Below, in pieces: positions 52,427 to 64,000 of a DNA stretch of 64,000 nucleotides (position 1 is the stretch's first letter; every line of letters starts with the position of its first letter). The stretch lies in contig NC_079879.1 in assembly GCF_029227915.1 (NCBI RefSeq), forward strand, positions 17,422,001 through 17,486,000, in the 5' to 3' direction. Below the pieces are notes generated by a model. It made no database searches, was not told the origin of the DNA, and was given only the letters and a program-made list of their open reading frames with translations. This stretch comes from Hydractinia symbiolongicarpus (lineage: Eukaryota; Cnidaria; Hydrozoa; Anthoathecata; Hydractiniidae). The position numbers and the translations under genes were made by a program.

Positions 52427-54830
52427 TAGTCGATAAGGCCCGTGGAAAAATCCACTTAGGAAGGGTAACAATTGAAAAATCCACTTAGGAAGAAGACAAA
52501 GGAAAACATATAGGTTGTTTTAGGAGTTTTGATGACGTCACATACAAAGAATGTCAATGTGCTCTAGTTTTTATGATAATGTGATCAGCCCAATTTGCAA
52601 ACATCCACAAAGATGCAAATTTTACTTAAATTTACAATCAGACATGGAATTTATAGTTAAGCGATAACACAAATAAAAAAAAGCGAAACAGAATAAGGAT
52701 AAGTTACAAAAAAAGAATTTCGTTCTTTATAAACCTTCCCCAGAACTTCCTGACTATTAAATGTGAATAAGACGTTACTTCCTCAAGACTTTTCTTGTTA
52801 AAAACCTCCCCATCTGACTCTAAGACCCTACCAAACCCTGATAATTTTTTTCTGATGTGCCTTAAATCTACAAGGCAAGGGTGCACCGAATAGGAGCATC
52901 TGCCCCCATCTACAGTGCACGCTACTCTCATGTTGCACAAAAGGGCGTGTCACTATAATTACTCTAACACGCCAACCTCTTTTCACTTTGTACAACATGG
53001 CAGATAGATATAAAGTGCAAAATATTGAATTTCTGCTAGGCATTTAATAGCTGCATCATCGTCTACTACATTATTGTATGAATTATGACGGTAAACAATA
53101 TTTTTAGTGTAACATTTTCCATTAAAAAATCCTTGCTTGGATGAGGGAACAACACTTACTCTAACATCACCAAATGCTCTTGCTCTAGAAAAAGCAACAT
53201 ACAGCTGACCATGAGAAAAACATGTAGAAGCCATGCAGCAAATTGTTGTTCTCCTGGCCTTGTTCTCATGTTTTGAAGTAATTGAAAATCTTTAACTAAG
53301 TGCCATAATGGAGAATTTTTTTAAACACATGTCCACAATTTCAGTTGGTTTTCCTTTTCTGACAACAGGCAGTAACTGTGAAAAATCACCACCTAAAAGA
53401 ACAACTTTACCTCCAAATGGAAGCTCATTATTACAAATATCTTGTAGAAGACTATCTATTGCGTGAAAAGCATGCTTAGGAATCATGGAAGCTTCATCAA
53501 GTAAAAAGAGACTCTTTTGTCGTAATTCTGCAGCATAAGTAGAAACCAGGGTTATGCTGCATGTATTGTTCTCTACAATGGGAACAGGTAACCGGAATAG
53601 TCTATGAATGGTGGTACCCTTTTTCAAAAGTGTTGCTGTTATGCCAGTAAACGCAGCAGTTCCAACTTGGAAACCTTTACTTGTAAGTTCAGAAATAAGG
53701 TAATTATAAGTAATGTTAATATCTTGAAGCAGCTTGTACTCAGCCTGCTCATCATTCATTCGGCGTATATAATCTTCATACATTGCATCCTTGAACCTTG
53801 TCCACAAAGTAAAAGGATCAGAAGGTTCACAGCAACATTGCCATTGACAGTTCGTAACTCTTCAAAAGAAGGTTCACCAGGTGTATGCAGTAGCAACATT
53901 ACGAAATAAAAAAGCTCACCTGCGCGAGGACTTACATTATACATTCTGGATACGATTTTACCATGACTGCGTTGTCTTGGCTTCCAAACTTTGTTCTTGT
54001 TGAAAACAAAATGAAGAGGAGTATCTGGATACATATGTTGGCGAGCATCACGATTCTCTGCATTTAACACAAACCAAGCTGTTAATTTTGTAGCCTGATC
54101 TGCAGCTCTGTCAAGAGCCTCTTCAGCCTGTCCTTGCTGAAAATAAACAATATGGTTATTTGGCAAATGCACTGGCAATCTATGGACAACATGAGATTGA
54201 TGGTGCATGTTAAATTAAAAAAGAAGCCATACTGACATACCGCGCATCTAAAAATGTCTGCACCTCATAATGATCAATACGTTCATTGATCTCAATGTTG
54301 GCACAATCATGACCTTTATAAATAGAGGTATTTAACAGATTTAACAGACATGCACGCCTCCAAGTTTATATGTGCATTGTATTTCTTGGAAAGCCATGGA
54401 TTATATGGAACAATCCAGCGATTATCTATGTCAACATTATTGACAATGATATGTATACCATTATCACAACGTCTATATAATGGATATCCGTTGACTTCAG
54501 CTAGGGTAGATGCTAAAAAGTTCTTTGGAAAACTTTTAGTGCAAACCCAATCTTCCATACATCCGGATTAGGATTCAGATGTCCACATGGTCCATGAATC
54601 ATACACGATCGTACAATTTCAAACAACTCAGGGTGTTCCTGTTGATTAAGAATTTCTGCTGAAATAACACTGTCTATATGTCATCTGCATCCCTAAGTTT
54701 GTCATTGGGATCTAAATGAATTAACAAATGACAATGAGACAAACCCCTCTTTTGAAATTCTATAACATACACATGTGCTATAGTCTTACCTAGAACTCCC
54801 ATTTCAGTAACATCTTCAAGGTTCTAAATA
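52426..54830 (-). mobile_element. Helitron, 5'-truncated, with canonical 3' terminus
   Basis: On the minus strand the element ends in CTAG followed by T. A GTGGA-TTTT-TCCAC hairpin (52442-52455) lies exactly 12 bases upstream, the classic Helitron 3' structure. The coding part is the Rep/helicase remnant described separately. The 5' TC terminus was not found. Confidence 0.85.
52983..54830 (-). pseudogene. Helitron Rep/helicase remnant
   Basis: 5' to 3' on the minus strand: FQKRGLSHCHLLIHLDP (about 54755-54705, containing the HUH-type HCH motif), then CTKSFPKNF, GYPLYRRCDNG, RWIVPYNPWLSKKYNAHIN and SVKSVKYLY (54558-54316, region of the catalytic tyrosines). Next are VHLPNNHIVYFQQG, LTAWFVLN and RMYNVSPRAGELF (54208-53756). 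The helicase motifs follow: TAAFTGITATLLKKGTTIHRLF, LFLLDEASMIPKHA and VVLLGGDFSQLLPVV (53807-53292). HGQLYVAFSRARAFGDVRV (helicase motif VI) is at about 53200. The stretch between motif III and motif VI is deleted near 53290-53240, and frameshifts are present. Confidence 0.9.
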
Positions 54831-54900
54831 ATTTTCGAGACTGGTCACGTCCAGATAGGTAGCTAGGGGCAAATAAATTTCAGTGTAAAGCCAGTAATGT

Positions 54901-54990
54901 GGCTAATAACAATAACAATGGCAATGACGATAATGATAAAGATGATGATGACGATAATGATGACGATGACGATGATAATAATAATAATAT
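54901..54990. repeat. GAT-rich simple repeat
   Basis: Irregular GATGAT/GACGAT run ending in AATAAT. The Asp- and Tyr-rich reading frames here are artefacts of the repeat. Confidence 0.9.
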
Positions 54991-55884
54991 AATCTCTTAT
55001 AATAACAAGCCAGTTCTGTCTGTCTGTGACTGTTACAAAGACGATATTTTTTACCACCCGAATGCGCAAGTTTGTCGAGTTTCTTTGTTTTGTTTACATA
55101 TGTCGCGCAACTGTCACAAACCACGTGATAGAAAATAAGCAATATGGTTCGCTCAAATACGTACTTTCGAACGGGACGCGTTCGAATACAAAGTTCCCTT
55201 GGTGTAAAAACAAACAAACAAAAAATTGTTTTTAAAGTTCTCGTGCCAAAAGACGAACTAAAAAAGGTGAATAAAAATTAGTATCGTTAGAAGATAAAGA
55301 AAAACACATAACTAACACAGTTTATTTTAAGTGGGAAGGAGGAATTTACAGGTAAAGTTTTAAATACTTAATCTTCTCTTTTACTGTTGTTTTAATAAAT
55401 AGGCTAGCTAAGACATTTTTGTTTTCAAATATAAAGCTGCTGAAAATATGTTTAAAAAATGCAGAAAACCATTGCAGCTACTAGGTTACTGAACATATTC
55501 TTAAAAAAAGAAATGTTCACAAAATCATATTTTAATAGCTCCAGCTAGCTACAGTACATCAGCTTGCTTTCAAGTGATATACCTAAAGCTTTACTTTTAC
55601 TACATTAAGAAATATCCGCATAAATCAAAGTAGTCCGTTGAATAAATTTCGTGCAAAGAAAAGGGAAATATTTCTTATGCTTTTGCTTTCCGATTTGTTT
55701 ATATATAAAGACAACAACAAAGCTAGCCTATTTGTTTACAAATTTTGCATAAACTAAAGTATCTTTAAGTGCGTAACTATGCGTGTTTAATTATTTAAAA
55801 TGCTGCACAAAGATGTGAGTACAAACAATTTTGTAGTTGTTCAAGCAAATTATATTATAGAAATTGTAAATAGCTTCTAAACAA
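54991..55884. other. Non-coding, no recognised feature
   Basis: AT-rich. No repeat partner or exon-like block seen. Confidence 0.4.
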
Positions 55885-57322
55885 TTTAGAACCACCAGTA
55901 TTTTGAAGTAACCAACAGTGAATGAGCAGTTAAATAGATAAAACGAAATAAACGCAACTACCGCTTCAAATGTGAAACATTTTATAATGTGCACAACAGT
56001 TTATGACCCATTTTTGAAATGTTTATGTCTGGTGTGATATGGGCTTTATGCAACAGTTGATTAAAAGACAGAAGGCTTTTTGAAAAAAGTATATACTGAC
56101 TTTGTTAGTAGCTATTTTAAAACACACACAGAATTAACAAAAACAAAATTAATATTTTAAATAATGAACTAATATCTGAATTGTAAACCAAAATAACGAA
56201 AAACACTGTACGGATGAGAGTCCAAAAGGAGACATTTTTTCCTTCTGGTAGACAAAGTTAAAGTTCAAATGAATTCAATAAATTGAATGAATTAATAAAC
56301 AGCACAAGTCATCGAGCGTGAGAGATACCTCTACTGCCATTGTATCCACTGTTAAGGAATCCATATCAAATTTTAGTTTATTTTTCGCAGCGATTACACA
56401 CTTCCTTCAACACTTCCTAAAAAATTATTCCGCTTAATCAGATTATGTATTTGACCAAAGGATTCTCATTTTTCAATTCGTGTATTTTAAATGTAATGCT
56501 ATACGGAGGAGGGTCCAAAACGAGACATTTCTTTCTTTTGGTAGACAAAATAAAGTTCGAATGAATTAATAAATATTAGGAAGAAACATCGTGGCATCCG
56601 GAAGTAAATATACGTTTGTTTTTCTCACATGGTTTCTGTTCAAGTAAAAAAATTATGCTTTTGATTTTAACATTTTTTCCTTGAAACGTGTTACATTTTA
56701 AAAAATATATATGCATTTTAAAAAGTAAAAGCGTTTGAGCTGACGCCATCATCAGTACTATAGAAAGTTAAATCGAGACATTTTACATTTTATATCAAAA
56801 AATGAACTTTATTCTTGAAAACACTATTTTCGTTTTGTTCTTCTTGTTCCCATTATTGCCTTTAGGCGAAATAAATAAATAACTTAGTTGGTTAATTATC
56901 GCGAATTCTGCGAATTTTATTCATGTTTTCGAAAATTAATCTTTGCGGAATGCATTTTATTTGACCTCGTGATAACAACTTAAAAGTAACTAATTAGCAA
57001 GAACAAAATGAAGTATCAGAAAAAAGACGTGGGAACTAGGTGACCTTTTATTTATCATATTTGGTTGTTTAAGGTCATGAAGTGTTGTGCATAAAAATCA
57101 CAACACCTTTGGGCCGCTGTTGTTGCCTTTTCTGGAGTAAATTAATAATAACTGCTCGTTCTCTTGTGGTTATGTAAAAAAAACAGCTGGTTCTCTTGTG
57201 GTTATTTAAAAAAACAGCTGGTTCTCTGGTGGTTACTTCATAATACTGGTGGTTCTCTGGTGGTTACTTCGAATTACTGCTGGTTACTGTTGGCTACTGC
57301 TGGTTCCTACTTTTACTATATG
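55885..57322. mobile_element. Repeat D element with inverted D-type ends
   Basis: The left end (55885-56100) matches 1384-1632 in the same orientation. The right end (57165-57322) is the inverted beginning of D, with expanded mini-repeats (CTGGTTCTCTGGTGGTTACT and variants). The interior is AT-rich without coding potential. The arrangement suggests a non-autonomous element with long, internally repetitive terminal inverted repeats. Confidence 0.6.
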
Positions 57323-57774
57323 CGCTGAAAATATTTCACTGCAGTTGAATATTACGGTCAAACTTAAAAAATTTAAAAACTTTATATTACAATAAATCCT
57401 GTTCTAATTATCATATGGTATTCAAAATTTTCTATTATATATTTATGTTTTTTGGTAATAAAACAAAATATATGCCATTTTTTTTCCAAAAAAGTTTTTT
57501 GTTTCCTACAATAAAATTTGATGACAATAACCCAGATCCGAGAATTGTGTTACTGATAGTGTTATGACAACTTTACTCACTGGATACCTTCATGTTTTTG
57601 ACTATACGCCATTAAACAAAATGGCAAAAATGCCAGTGAACAGGTGAGTATTTGCACAGGCTTAATGCAAAAAACAAACTGGCTGAATTGTCCCAGATGT
57701 CTTTAATTCTGTGATGTGTTTATTTTAATGTGAGACACATTGGAATTATTTCTAAAGCCCATGTTAGGTTAAAG
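57323..57774. other. Non-coding, no recognised feature
   Basis: AT-rich. Nothing recognised. Confidence 0.4.
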
Positions 57775-58150
57775 GTTACCTCCCGCGAAAAATCAAGTTG
57801 AGCTCATATTAAAGATCTTTGAAAGTTCAAAAATCTTTATCCGTTCTTGAGATATTTGCCTTTAAAGTTGCGCTAATTTGCGAAATCATGAGTATGCATT
57901 GAGCATAATTATGGTAACTAAAAATTAAAATTTATATATGTAAAATGTTCAAAACGCATCAAAGTTAACGGCCAGAAAACATTTTTAACTCTATATGGCT
58001 TGTCAAAAATGTTAAAGTAACCCCCATCATGCATAATTAGTGAATCTTCTTAGTCTAAATTCTAAAAAACCAATCAAGAATTTTAAAAAAAATATTCAAA
58101 TTCCTAGACAACCTTTCAAGCTCTTTCATATGAATTAACTTTATTTTTCG
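57775..58150 (+). repeat. Repeat F, uninterrupted copy
   Basis: Matches the two-times-interrupted copy at 35925-37145 in the opposite orientation. A diverged repeat of its start (CCTTTCAAGCTCTTTCATATG, TTTTTCGCGGGAG) lies inverted at 58110-58155, so the unit may have inverted ends of its own. Confidence 0.75.
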
Positions 58151-58499
58151 CGGGAGATAACTTTTAAATTGTTGCAATACTTGCTTGCTGACTTGCCTCA
58201 TATGTAGGAAATAGCCACTTAGGCAGAAGAACAATAAGAAAGATCTGTCATTTTTTTACAAATTTGTTTACCTGTTTTCTCCATTGTTTATAGAAAGGTT
58301 AAAACACTGGTCCAAATAACGTATATCTTATACATTATTTGGACCAGGGCCTTTGACAAACACCATTCAAAATTTTCCTGATGTCATGTCAATTTTTTAT
58401 ACCCATTACCTTTATCATATAGATCTTAAAAAGCTCTTTTCTTTCTAAAGATTTTCACATTTAAAGAATTTCAGATTTAATTATGCTGCATAAATTATG

Positions 58500-58690
58500 A
58501 TAGAATAATATAAATATTATCATGTCGTGAACAAGCGAGTTTATTCTAGGCTACATTTGGACAGCTACAGCTGTCATCGACGGCAATAATCGTAATAATC
58601 TTTGGCTAATTATTAGTTGAGGAGATATTAGAGAATCAAAATCAATCAATCAGATCACAGCAATTAAAGCAAATAAAGTAAATTAAATTT
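58500..58690 (-). repeat. Penelope-like element tail, second copy
   Basis: Colinear with 25020-25170: ATTATCATGTCGTGAACAAG, CGAGTTTATTCTAGGCTAC, the hammerhead-like stem and CAGATCACAGCAATTAAAG. No coding part is attached. Confidence 0.75.
58541..58583 (-). ncRNA. Hammerhead-like motif, damaged
   Basis: Minus strand has GATGA, stem GACAGC-TGTA-GCTGTC, then CAAATGTAGCC in place of GAAACGTAGCC. The essential GAAA is mutated, so this copy should be inactive. Confidence 0.5.
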
Positions 58691-59195
58691 GGCTGGCAAA
58701 CAAGAAATTCACGGATCGAACCTCAATAATAAAAAATGTATTGCACATAAATTTTTTTATTGTGAAATATCCAACAGGTGAAAAAACTCACATAAGCACC
58801 TATTGTTTGAATGTTTACACAAGAATTCAAATGGAGCTAAACATAGTTTAGCTCATGTTAATTGCAGTTTCCAGTTACATTGCTAGCTGGTTAAGTGAAC
58901 TAAAATATAAAAACAGAGCTACAAAATTGGTGCATGATGTTTTGTTTACCCACATGGGGTATTGCCTCAATTAGCCAGGCCACTGAGCCTATATAGCCTC
59001 TGTTACCAATGACATATATATAAATTAAGAATTTCACATCAAATTGGCCTCTGACCTAAGCTGATAAGATTGTCTTGAAAAAACAACTAACGATTTCATT
59101 ATCAGTTTAACTATACTTCTTTTTCAAAAAGCATCTACCAGTGCAACCTACTAGCTAGACATCATCAACTCCATATTTTGGCTTCAATTACTATA

Positions 59196-62100
59196 ATGGC
59201 ATCCAATAGCGGTAAGAAAAGTGTTATGTTTAAAAAAAACAAGCTGACGCTGTGGAGCCTCATCTGCGTTTAAAGAGTGGGTGCAACTTGGCAAGGAATC
59301 CCTTGATGGTCAAAAAATCCTGGAAATTAGAGGGACCTTTTGAAGCAATGTTTAATAGGTTCCTTATTGACTGAAGATTCAAAAAAGCTTTACTGGAACT
59401 TTTAAAAACACTTGAGCCGCCCTATTAGGTTAAAATAGAATAATTATGATGTCATCAAGAGGGCGGATTGCTAGAAGATGTTTTTTTTGCGCTTTTTTTC
59501 CCAAGTCATTAGAAAGTTCTGAAAAAGTTGAAATACAAAACTGCTATTTTTGTGTGAAAGTTCACATTGGGACAAGGTTTTTAAGTGTCGAAACGATCAG
59601 GGCGTTTTAAGGGTGGTTAAGTTGGAGAGCAAGTGGACCATCGAATTGCCACTGCGCCTGGAAGGATAAAAAAGATATACAAAAATAATATTCACTATTT
59701 TTCTCTTTTCTTAATGCTAGTATCACAGATAAACATAATCAATAAACAACAAGCGTAAACAATCTGTTTAAACAATCTGTTGAAAATAATGATCATTCTG
59801 ACTCTACATCATCAATAGCATCCTCGTTATTATCTTCATTCTCTGAATCAGAGGAAGAGACCGAGTCTAAGTCGTCAGAATCGTCCGCAGTTTTGTCGTC
59901 AGATTTTGTTGCATTATTGCATGAGGAACTACAAATATCTGTGCAATGCAACCCCCATGCGACTTGCATGCACACCCTTGTGTGGCACATGATGACTTTT
60001 TGCGGCTGCAAGAAATGAGTTCCAAGACTTAATCAGGAGCCGGATTTCAAAGCATCTATTAAATATTTCTATGTTCCTCCTGTAACTTCCACTCATGCCC
60101 GTCTGCAGCTGGAACTATTGGAAAACCGTACAACGCTCTTTTAATGATAGCGGTTGCATACAAAACACGTTGGCAATGGCAAAGTAACGCATCTCTGGTC
60201 AGCGGTAGTTGTTGTGGCTCCGAACATTTTTGTTTAGAACAAAGTTTCTAATATCGAGCATTGTTTTTATTCTCAGCTTTCAACCCGTATATAGCTTACA
60301 AACAAACCTTTCAAGGCTTGAAAATAACGACACACCGAAAACAAACGAGTTTCCAAAGGAAGGAAATGTGTGGATGAATTCTTCTGATGACTTTAATATA
60401 TTGAAAACTTTCACTTTTCCGATACCATGAAAAGCGCTGGTGTAGCCGTTACCAGTGAACGCATGTAATGCAGGTAGTGCAAAACAAACGTTGAGGCCTA
60501 CCGCTCCAGCGATTTCACGGATACCTAGATCTTATTTTTGTTGCCAATGCTTATTCTGATGTACATTCGTACGTTGATAACGTTGTCAAAATATAAATCG
60601 TAAATTCCGATGTCGCTATCGACAGTAGTTATGCACACGTTATCCTCTCCATTTTCTTCAGCATGCTTTACACAAAGAAAAACCTTTTTGTCGGCTTCTT
60701 CTTGGTCTCACACTATGGTTCTGGGCCCAAACCTGGCAAGCATATCTTAAATGAGAATCAAAGAGAGCATAATAGATACAAAGAAGAGTAGATTTAGGAA
60801 CAAAATAACGTAGTTTGGAAGTGATACTATTAGCATTTCGAAGTTTAGCAGATACATTTTGTATATGAGAACTCCAAGTTAAGAAGTGGTCTAATAAAAT
60901 TTGAAGGTGTATTTTTGACCCACCTAAATTTAGAGGTTTACTATTAAGCCTTGAACTAAAATTTGCAATGATTTTTTACTGGGACTACAAAAGAGGACAA
61001 CCTCAGTTTTCGAAACATTCAATGATATTTTATTTGCACATAACCATTTAAATAGCCTCTTGAGATCAATACTGTCACATTTGTTGATCTTTTTTAGAGA
61101 GGGACTTTAAAAAAGTAGACATCTATCATCCGCAAAAAATGTAGTTTTACTAAATATTATAGCCTAAGAAAGATCATTAATATAGATGACATTGATATAG
61201 ACATCATGACGGTGTATCATGTACAACGCGTGCGATCCATGATGTTATCGTGATCTTTGCAATAGGAAAAAATGACGCCACAGCATTCTCATGAGCATTT
61301 TAAGGTTGCAATGGTAACAAGGGTTTGCCATGTTTGTGTTGGATCGCGTTGGTCACGATACATTCTAGTGATCTATCATGGTGTGTAGAAATATATTTGT
61401 AAATATTTAGAGTGGTAAGGCCATCCATATTTAAAAGTGCGTTCATCGTCGCTCCACAATTTCATTTCACTCGCACCACTTTTTACCATTATGTATATTC
61501 AAATCATGATTAAACAAGTTTATTATAGGCTACGTTTCTACAGTTACAGCTATCATTACCATCGAAATGTATATACAGCCTATAATAAACTGTTTTGGTC
61601 ATGACATAGTAATATTTATAAAAAAATGCATTGTGCTACGTTTTTTTCAATTGAAGTGATAAAACCAATTATTTAATATACTAGTCCATAAGGCTCGTGG
61701 AAAAATCCGCTTAGGCAGGATGTCAGAGAAAAACAACCGTCTTTTAAATTTTGCTGGCGTCAGCAGACAGCTGTTAGAACACAAAAAATTTTTTCAGAAA
61801 TTTGTATGCCTGTTGCCTTCATCATATAGATCTTGAAACGCTGATCAAGAAAATGTATATATAGGATCGTGTACTTTTGACAAACAGATGCAGAGATATT
61901 AGGGTTTAAAGGTTTTTGGATGACGTCATTAACCCGTCCCTTCCGAAACGGATTCGGTGAGCCAGGTTTGGAAAACTTACCCAAATTAGTCCCAGGTAGA
62001 CCCTAGTTACCCACGCAGGAGATGATGTCAGTTATTTCCACCCGTTTCCAAGTTATTTAGCCTTAAATTTAAAGTGCAATGCAATGGCTTCACTAATCTT

Positions 62101-62395
62101 AATATACTTTCCTTTGACGTCAATATTGCTCTAACGTCAAAGTTTGCTAATTTACAGAACAAATTTATAGACTTTATCAAAGAAATTTTATCCACTTTGC
62201 AAAAGTCACAGACAGAACTGGCGTATTATTATTATATAGATATTTAATTTTTCTATTTTAGAGTCTAAAGTAGCTTTTGGCACAACTCTAAATAGAGAGT
62301 TGCTACCTTTAAAGACTCCTCACACCCGAGCAGGAAATGAACTTGGACTTCGCGGTATTCCAAATCTTGCCCCTGGTTCATATAACAATGCCGAA
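59196..62395 (+). CDS. First two coding exons of a pitchfork/SHIPPO-like ciliary gene
   Basis: Exon 1 (59196-59211) encodes MASNS and ends at a GTAAGA donor in phase 1. Exon 2 (62262-62395) follows a TTCTATTTTAG acceptor in the matching phase. It encodes SKVAFGTTLNRELLPLKTP, then GNELGLRGIP and NLAPGSYNNAE, ending at a GTAAGG donor in phase 0. The FGT...R.L.P...GN...LRG.P...PG.Y pattern resembles the start of pitchfork (CIMAP3/PIFO) and related SHIPPO-type microtubule-associated proteins, which act in cilia. The 3-kb intron holds a multicopy-gene remnant, a LINE piece, a Penelope tail and a Helitron end. The remaining exons would lie beyond the window. Exon structure is strong; the family name is a memory-based match. 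Confidence 0.6.
59770..60715 (-). pseudogene. Third decayed copy of the cysteine-tailed multicopy gene (C-terminal part)
   Basis: Pieces on the minus strand: EEADKKVFLCVKHAEENG and ITTVDSDIGIYDL (about 60710-60600), PAFHGIGKVKVFNIL and SLFSSLERFVCKLY (about 60440-60290), the cysteine-rich region CTDICSSSCNN, and a Glu/Asp/Ser-rich end (60011-59793). This is the C-terminal part of the family seen at 7.3 and 24-28 kb. It lies in intron 1 of the plus-strand gene. Confidence 0.55.
60716..61200 (-). pseudogene. LINE reverse transcriptase fragment
   Basis: Minus-strand frames read FFADDRCLLF, IDLKRLFKWLCANKISLNVS, KTEVVLFCSPSKKS, LTWSSHIQNVSAKLRNAN and STLLCIYYALFDSHLRYACQVWAQN. These are RT block C (FADD) through the thumb of a LINE different from the one at 43.6-47.4 kb. 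Both ends are missing, and it abuts the multicopy-gene remnant. Confidence 0.75.
61519..61590 (-). ncRNA. Hammerhead-like motif with enclosing stem
   Basis: On the minus strand an outer helix GTTTATTATAGGCT / AGCCTATAATAAAC encloses AATGA, a stem TAGCTGTAACTGTA and GAAACGTAGCC. This gives a complete hammerhead-like fold with the outer ends in stem III, as in minimal Penelope-like hammerheads. The CUGAUGA core is again imperfect (GTAATGA). Confidence 0.55.
61681..62030 (-). mobile_element. Non-autonomous Helitron 3' end
   Basis: Minus strand ends in CTAG followed by T, with a near-perfect GCGGA-TTTT-TCCAC hairpin (61697-61710) 12 bases upstream. This terminus is nearly identical to the coding Helitron at 52426. 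No Rep/helicase is attached, and the right limit is uncertain. Inside the intron of the pitchfork-like gene. Confidence 0.7.
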
Positions 62396-64000
62396 GTAAG
62401 GTTTGTTGTTTACGGTATTTTGTTATAAGATCAATTTATGACAGTTTACAGAACGTAATGCAGTGTTATTTTAAGCTTACATCCATTAAAAAAATAAGTT
62501 GGTTTCCTTAAAGCGCTTGAAAATCATTGTCCTTTTTTCGACAGTTATCAAGATTTTTGACTTGGAAGTTTTTAATTACTTTAAGTATGCATGACATGTA
62601 GTTTATAATAGATAAGGTGTTGTATTTAAGGGTTTATTAAGGTATGTGGTGATGCAAATATTTTACTTATCCAGTTTAATATTTTGGACATATTTACATG
62701 AATAATAATACATAATTATCCTTATTATCATTTATTACCAGCAATTGTTTCTTATAATCTAACTGATGCCATAATTCCACATAATTATCTATGTGGGTAA
62801 GGAGAGGACAATTTGATTAGTTGTTTTACAGGCAGCAAAGATTATTTTTATTGGTTGGTCAGTCAGCAAATTAAACATAATTATAAAGATGTAATATATA
62901 CATAATATGTAATATATAATATTTTGATAAATTTAAATTTAGGGAGCTAAATGATAATGTAACAAAATACTTTACCCCTTTACAACACACAGCATGGTGT
63001 AAAATCCAATTTTTTACAAAAAAGCAAAGATATCCTGGAATTGTCCTGAAAATTAATCATATTAAGTTAAATTTTTGCAGATCCAGATTTTTAATGCATA
63101 TACGGATATGAACCTCAAGAAACCTCAAGAACCTTTGTTGCATTAAGATGATCAGTTTGTTATCTAAGGACGCTTCCAGAACTTATTGAGAAAAGAATTT
63201 AATTCTTATTTCCCTCTGCTGTTAATGGCCAGGTTTTTAAAAATAAATCCTTTGCAGTTATTTCATTCTGATATTAATGCCATTTCTTAGTCATAAATCT
63301 TGTTGTTTTGTTGGTTCCAAGTTTGTTTTTTTAAACCTAATTTTTTTATAATTTTTTTTTATAAAAATCCCATATACGGAAAAAACAGTTAAATTAAGAA
63401 AGGAGAATGAGAGCAAAACTTTTTTAAAACAAAGTTACATACAACGTAAAGAAAAATTGTGTCAGCAAAAAGTTCCGACATGATACAGGAATTTTTGTAC
63501 GCGTCAACAATAGCTGAAAGGCTGATGTAAAAGCTTTTCATGCTTAGCAAAACCTTGTTTTGATTTAAAATTACTTACTGTGGCCCTAAAACTACAGTAA
63601 GTTTCTGAGTAAGCGTGTTACAAATACTTAATCCTTGAAGATACAATCAACATTTTTCAGCTGCATATGCCCAAAAATCAAGTTTGAATTGAGTAGCCAC
63701 CCTAAGCCTTTAGAAATTAGGCAATTAGCAATTAATCAAGGAACAAATTTCAGCATTTGCACAGCATATGGGTTAATATATTAAAAAACCGCAACTCACC
63801 ATGGCACAGAAAATGCCGTTTTGGTGAGGGGAACAACATAATGCAAGTTAATGCTTGAAATTTTAACCTATATATGAAAAAGTCATAAACAGAGTCTTTG
63901 CTTAGACTTTCTAACTACTTGTGGGAACAAGTAGGTAGAAATTAAATTAAAAAAGAAAACTGTGTGACTTATCACACATTGGTAATACACGTTATTTGAG
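62396..64000. other. Intron or intergenic, no exon recognised
   Basis: Downstream of the second exon of the pitchfork-like gene. Two weak acceptor-like sites (near 63080 and 63660) are followed only by short frames that stop early. AT-rich. No transposable element recognised. Confidence 0.4.

Noticed and set aside
54863-55217. Several overlapping frames rich in Asp, Tyr, His or Ile
   Set aside because: They are readings of the GAT-type simple repeat at 54901-54990 in different frames.

Overview
This is AT-rich nuclear DNA (about two-thirds A+T by eye) from a metazoan. A cnidarian, probably a hydrozoan, fits best. The reasons are spliceosomal introns, a eukaryotic 5S rRNA gene, tRNA-derived SINEs, and transposable-element families that I associate with cnidarian genomes (DIRS, ISL2EU-type, Crypton-like, Penelope-like, Helitron, LINE). 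The taxonomic call is inference. Nothing in the window is prokaryotic, so operons and ribosome binding sites do not apply.

Layout. 0-9 kb: the tail of a KDZ-like transposase, nested SINEs, a long repeat (B plus arm C, 2.66-5.40 kb), a MITE (5.45-5.91 kb) and a decayed copy of a multicopy cysteine-rich-tailed gene (7.3-8.5 kb). 9.3-13.8 kb: a nearly intact DIRS retrotransposon (gag, RT-RNaseH-methyltransferase, tyrosine recombinase) ending in a strong inverted repeat. 13.9-17.8 kb: an ISL2EU-like DNA transposon with two convergent genes, a SWIM/YqaJ/PHD protein and a THAP-DDE transposase. 17.9-23.6 kb: interleaved long terminal inverted repeats holding second copies of B and C. 24-29.7 kb: a second decayed multicopy gene, split by a Penelope-like 3' end and bracketed by inverted repeats.

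30-35 kb holds a convincing two-exon host gene on the minus strand. 35.9-38.2 kb is a nest of foldback elements, a LINE tail, a SINE and a 5S rRNA gene. 40.0-43.5 kb is a Crypton-like tyrosine-recombinase gene whose last exon is broken by a SINE with a clear target-site duplication. 43.6-47.4 kb is a LINE with a CCCH-finger ORF1 and a decayed APE-RT ORF2. 47.5-49.0 kb has a series of small exons from an unrecognised gene. 49.1-51.8 kb is a tandem-repeat-rich element with another element inserted. 52.4-54.8 kb is a truncated Helitron with a clear 3' hairpin terminus. 55.9-57.3 kb is an inverted-repeat element. 59.2-62.4 kb has the first two exons of a pitchfork/SHIPPO-like gene whose large intron is filled with decayed elements.

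Taken together, the window is a transposon graveyard around four probable host genes and one 5S gene. Its value lies in readable nesting (SINE in SINE, SINE in Crypton, element in tandem repeat, Penelope in the multicopy gene) and in small RNA-level signals (hammerhead-like motifs, a 2A-like motif, 5S/SINE adjacency). ORF starts in the decayed elements are approximate, because several open frames lack an ATG.
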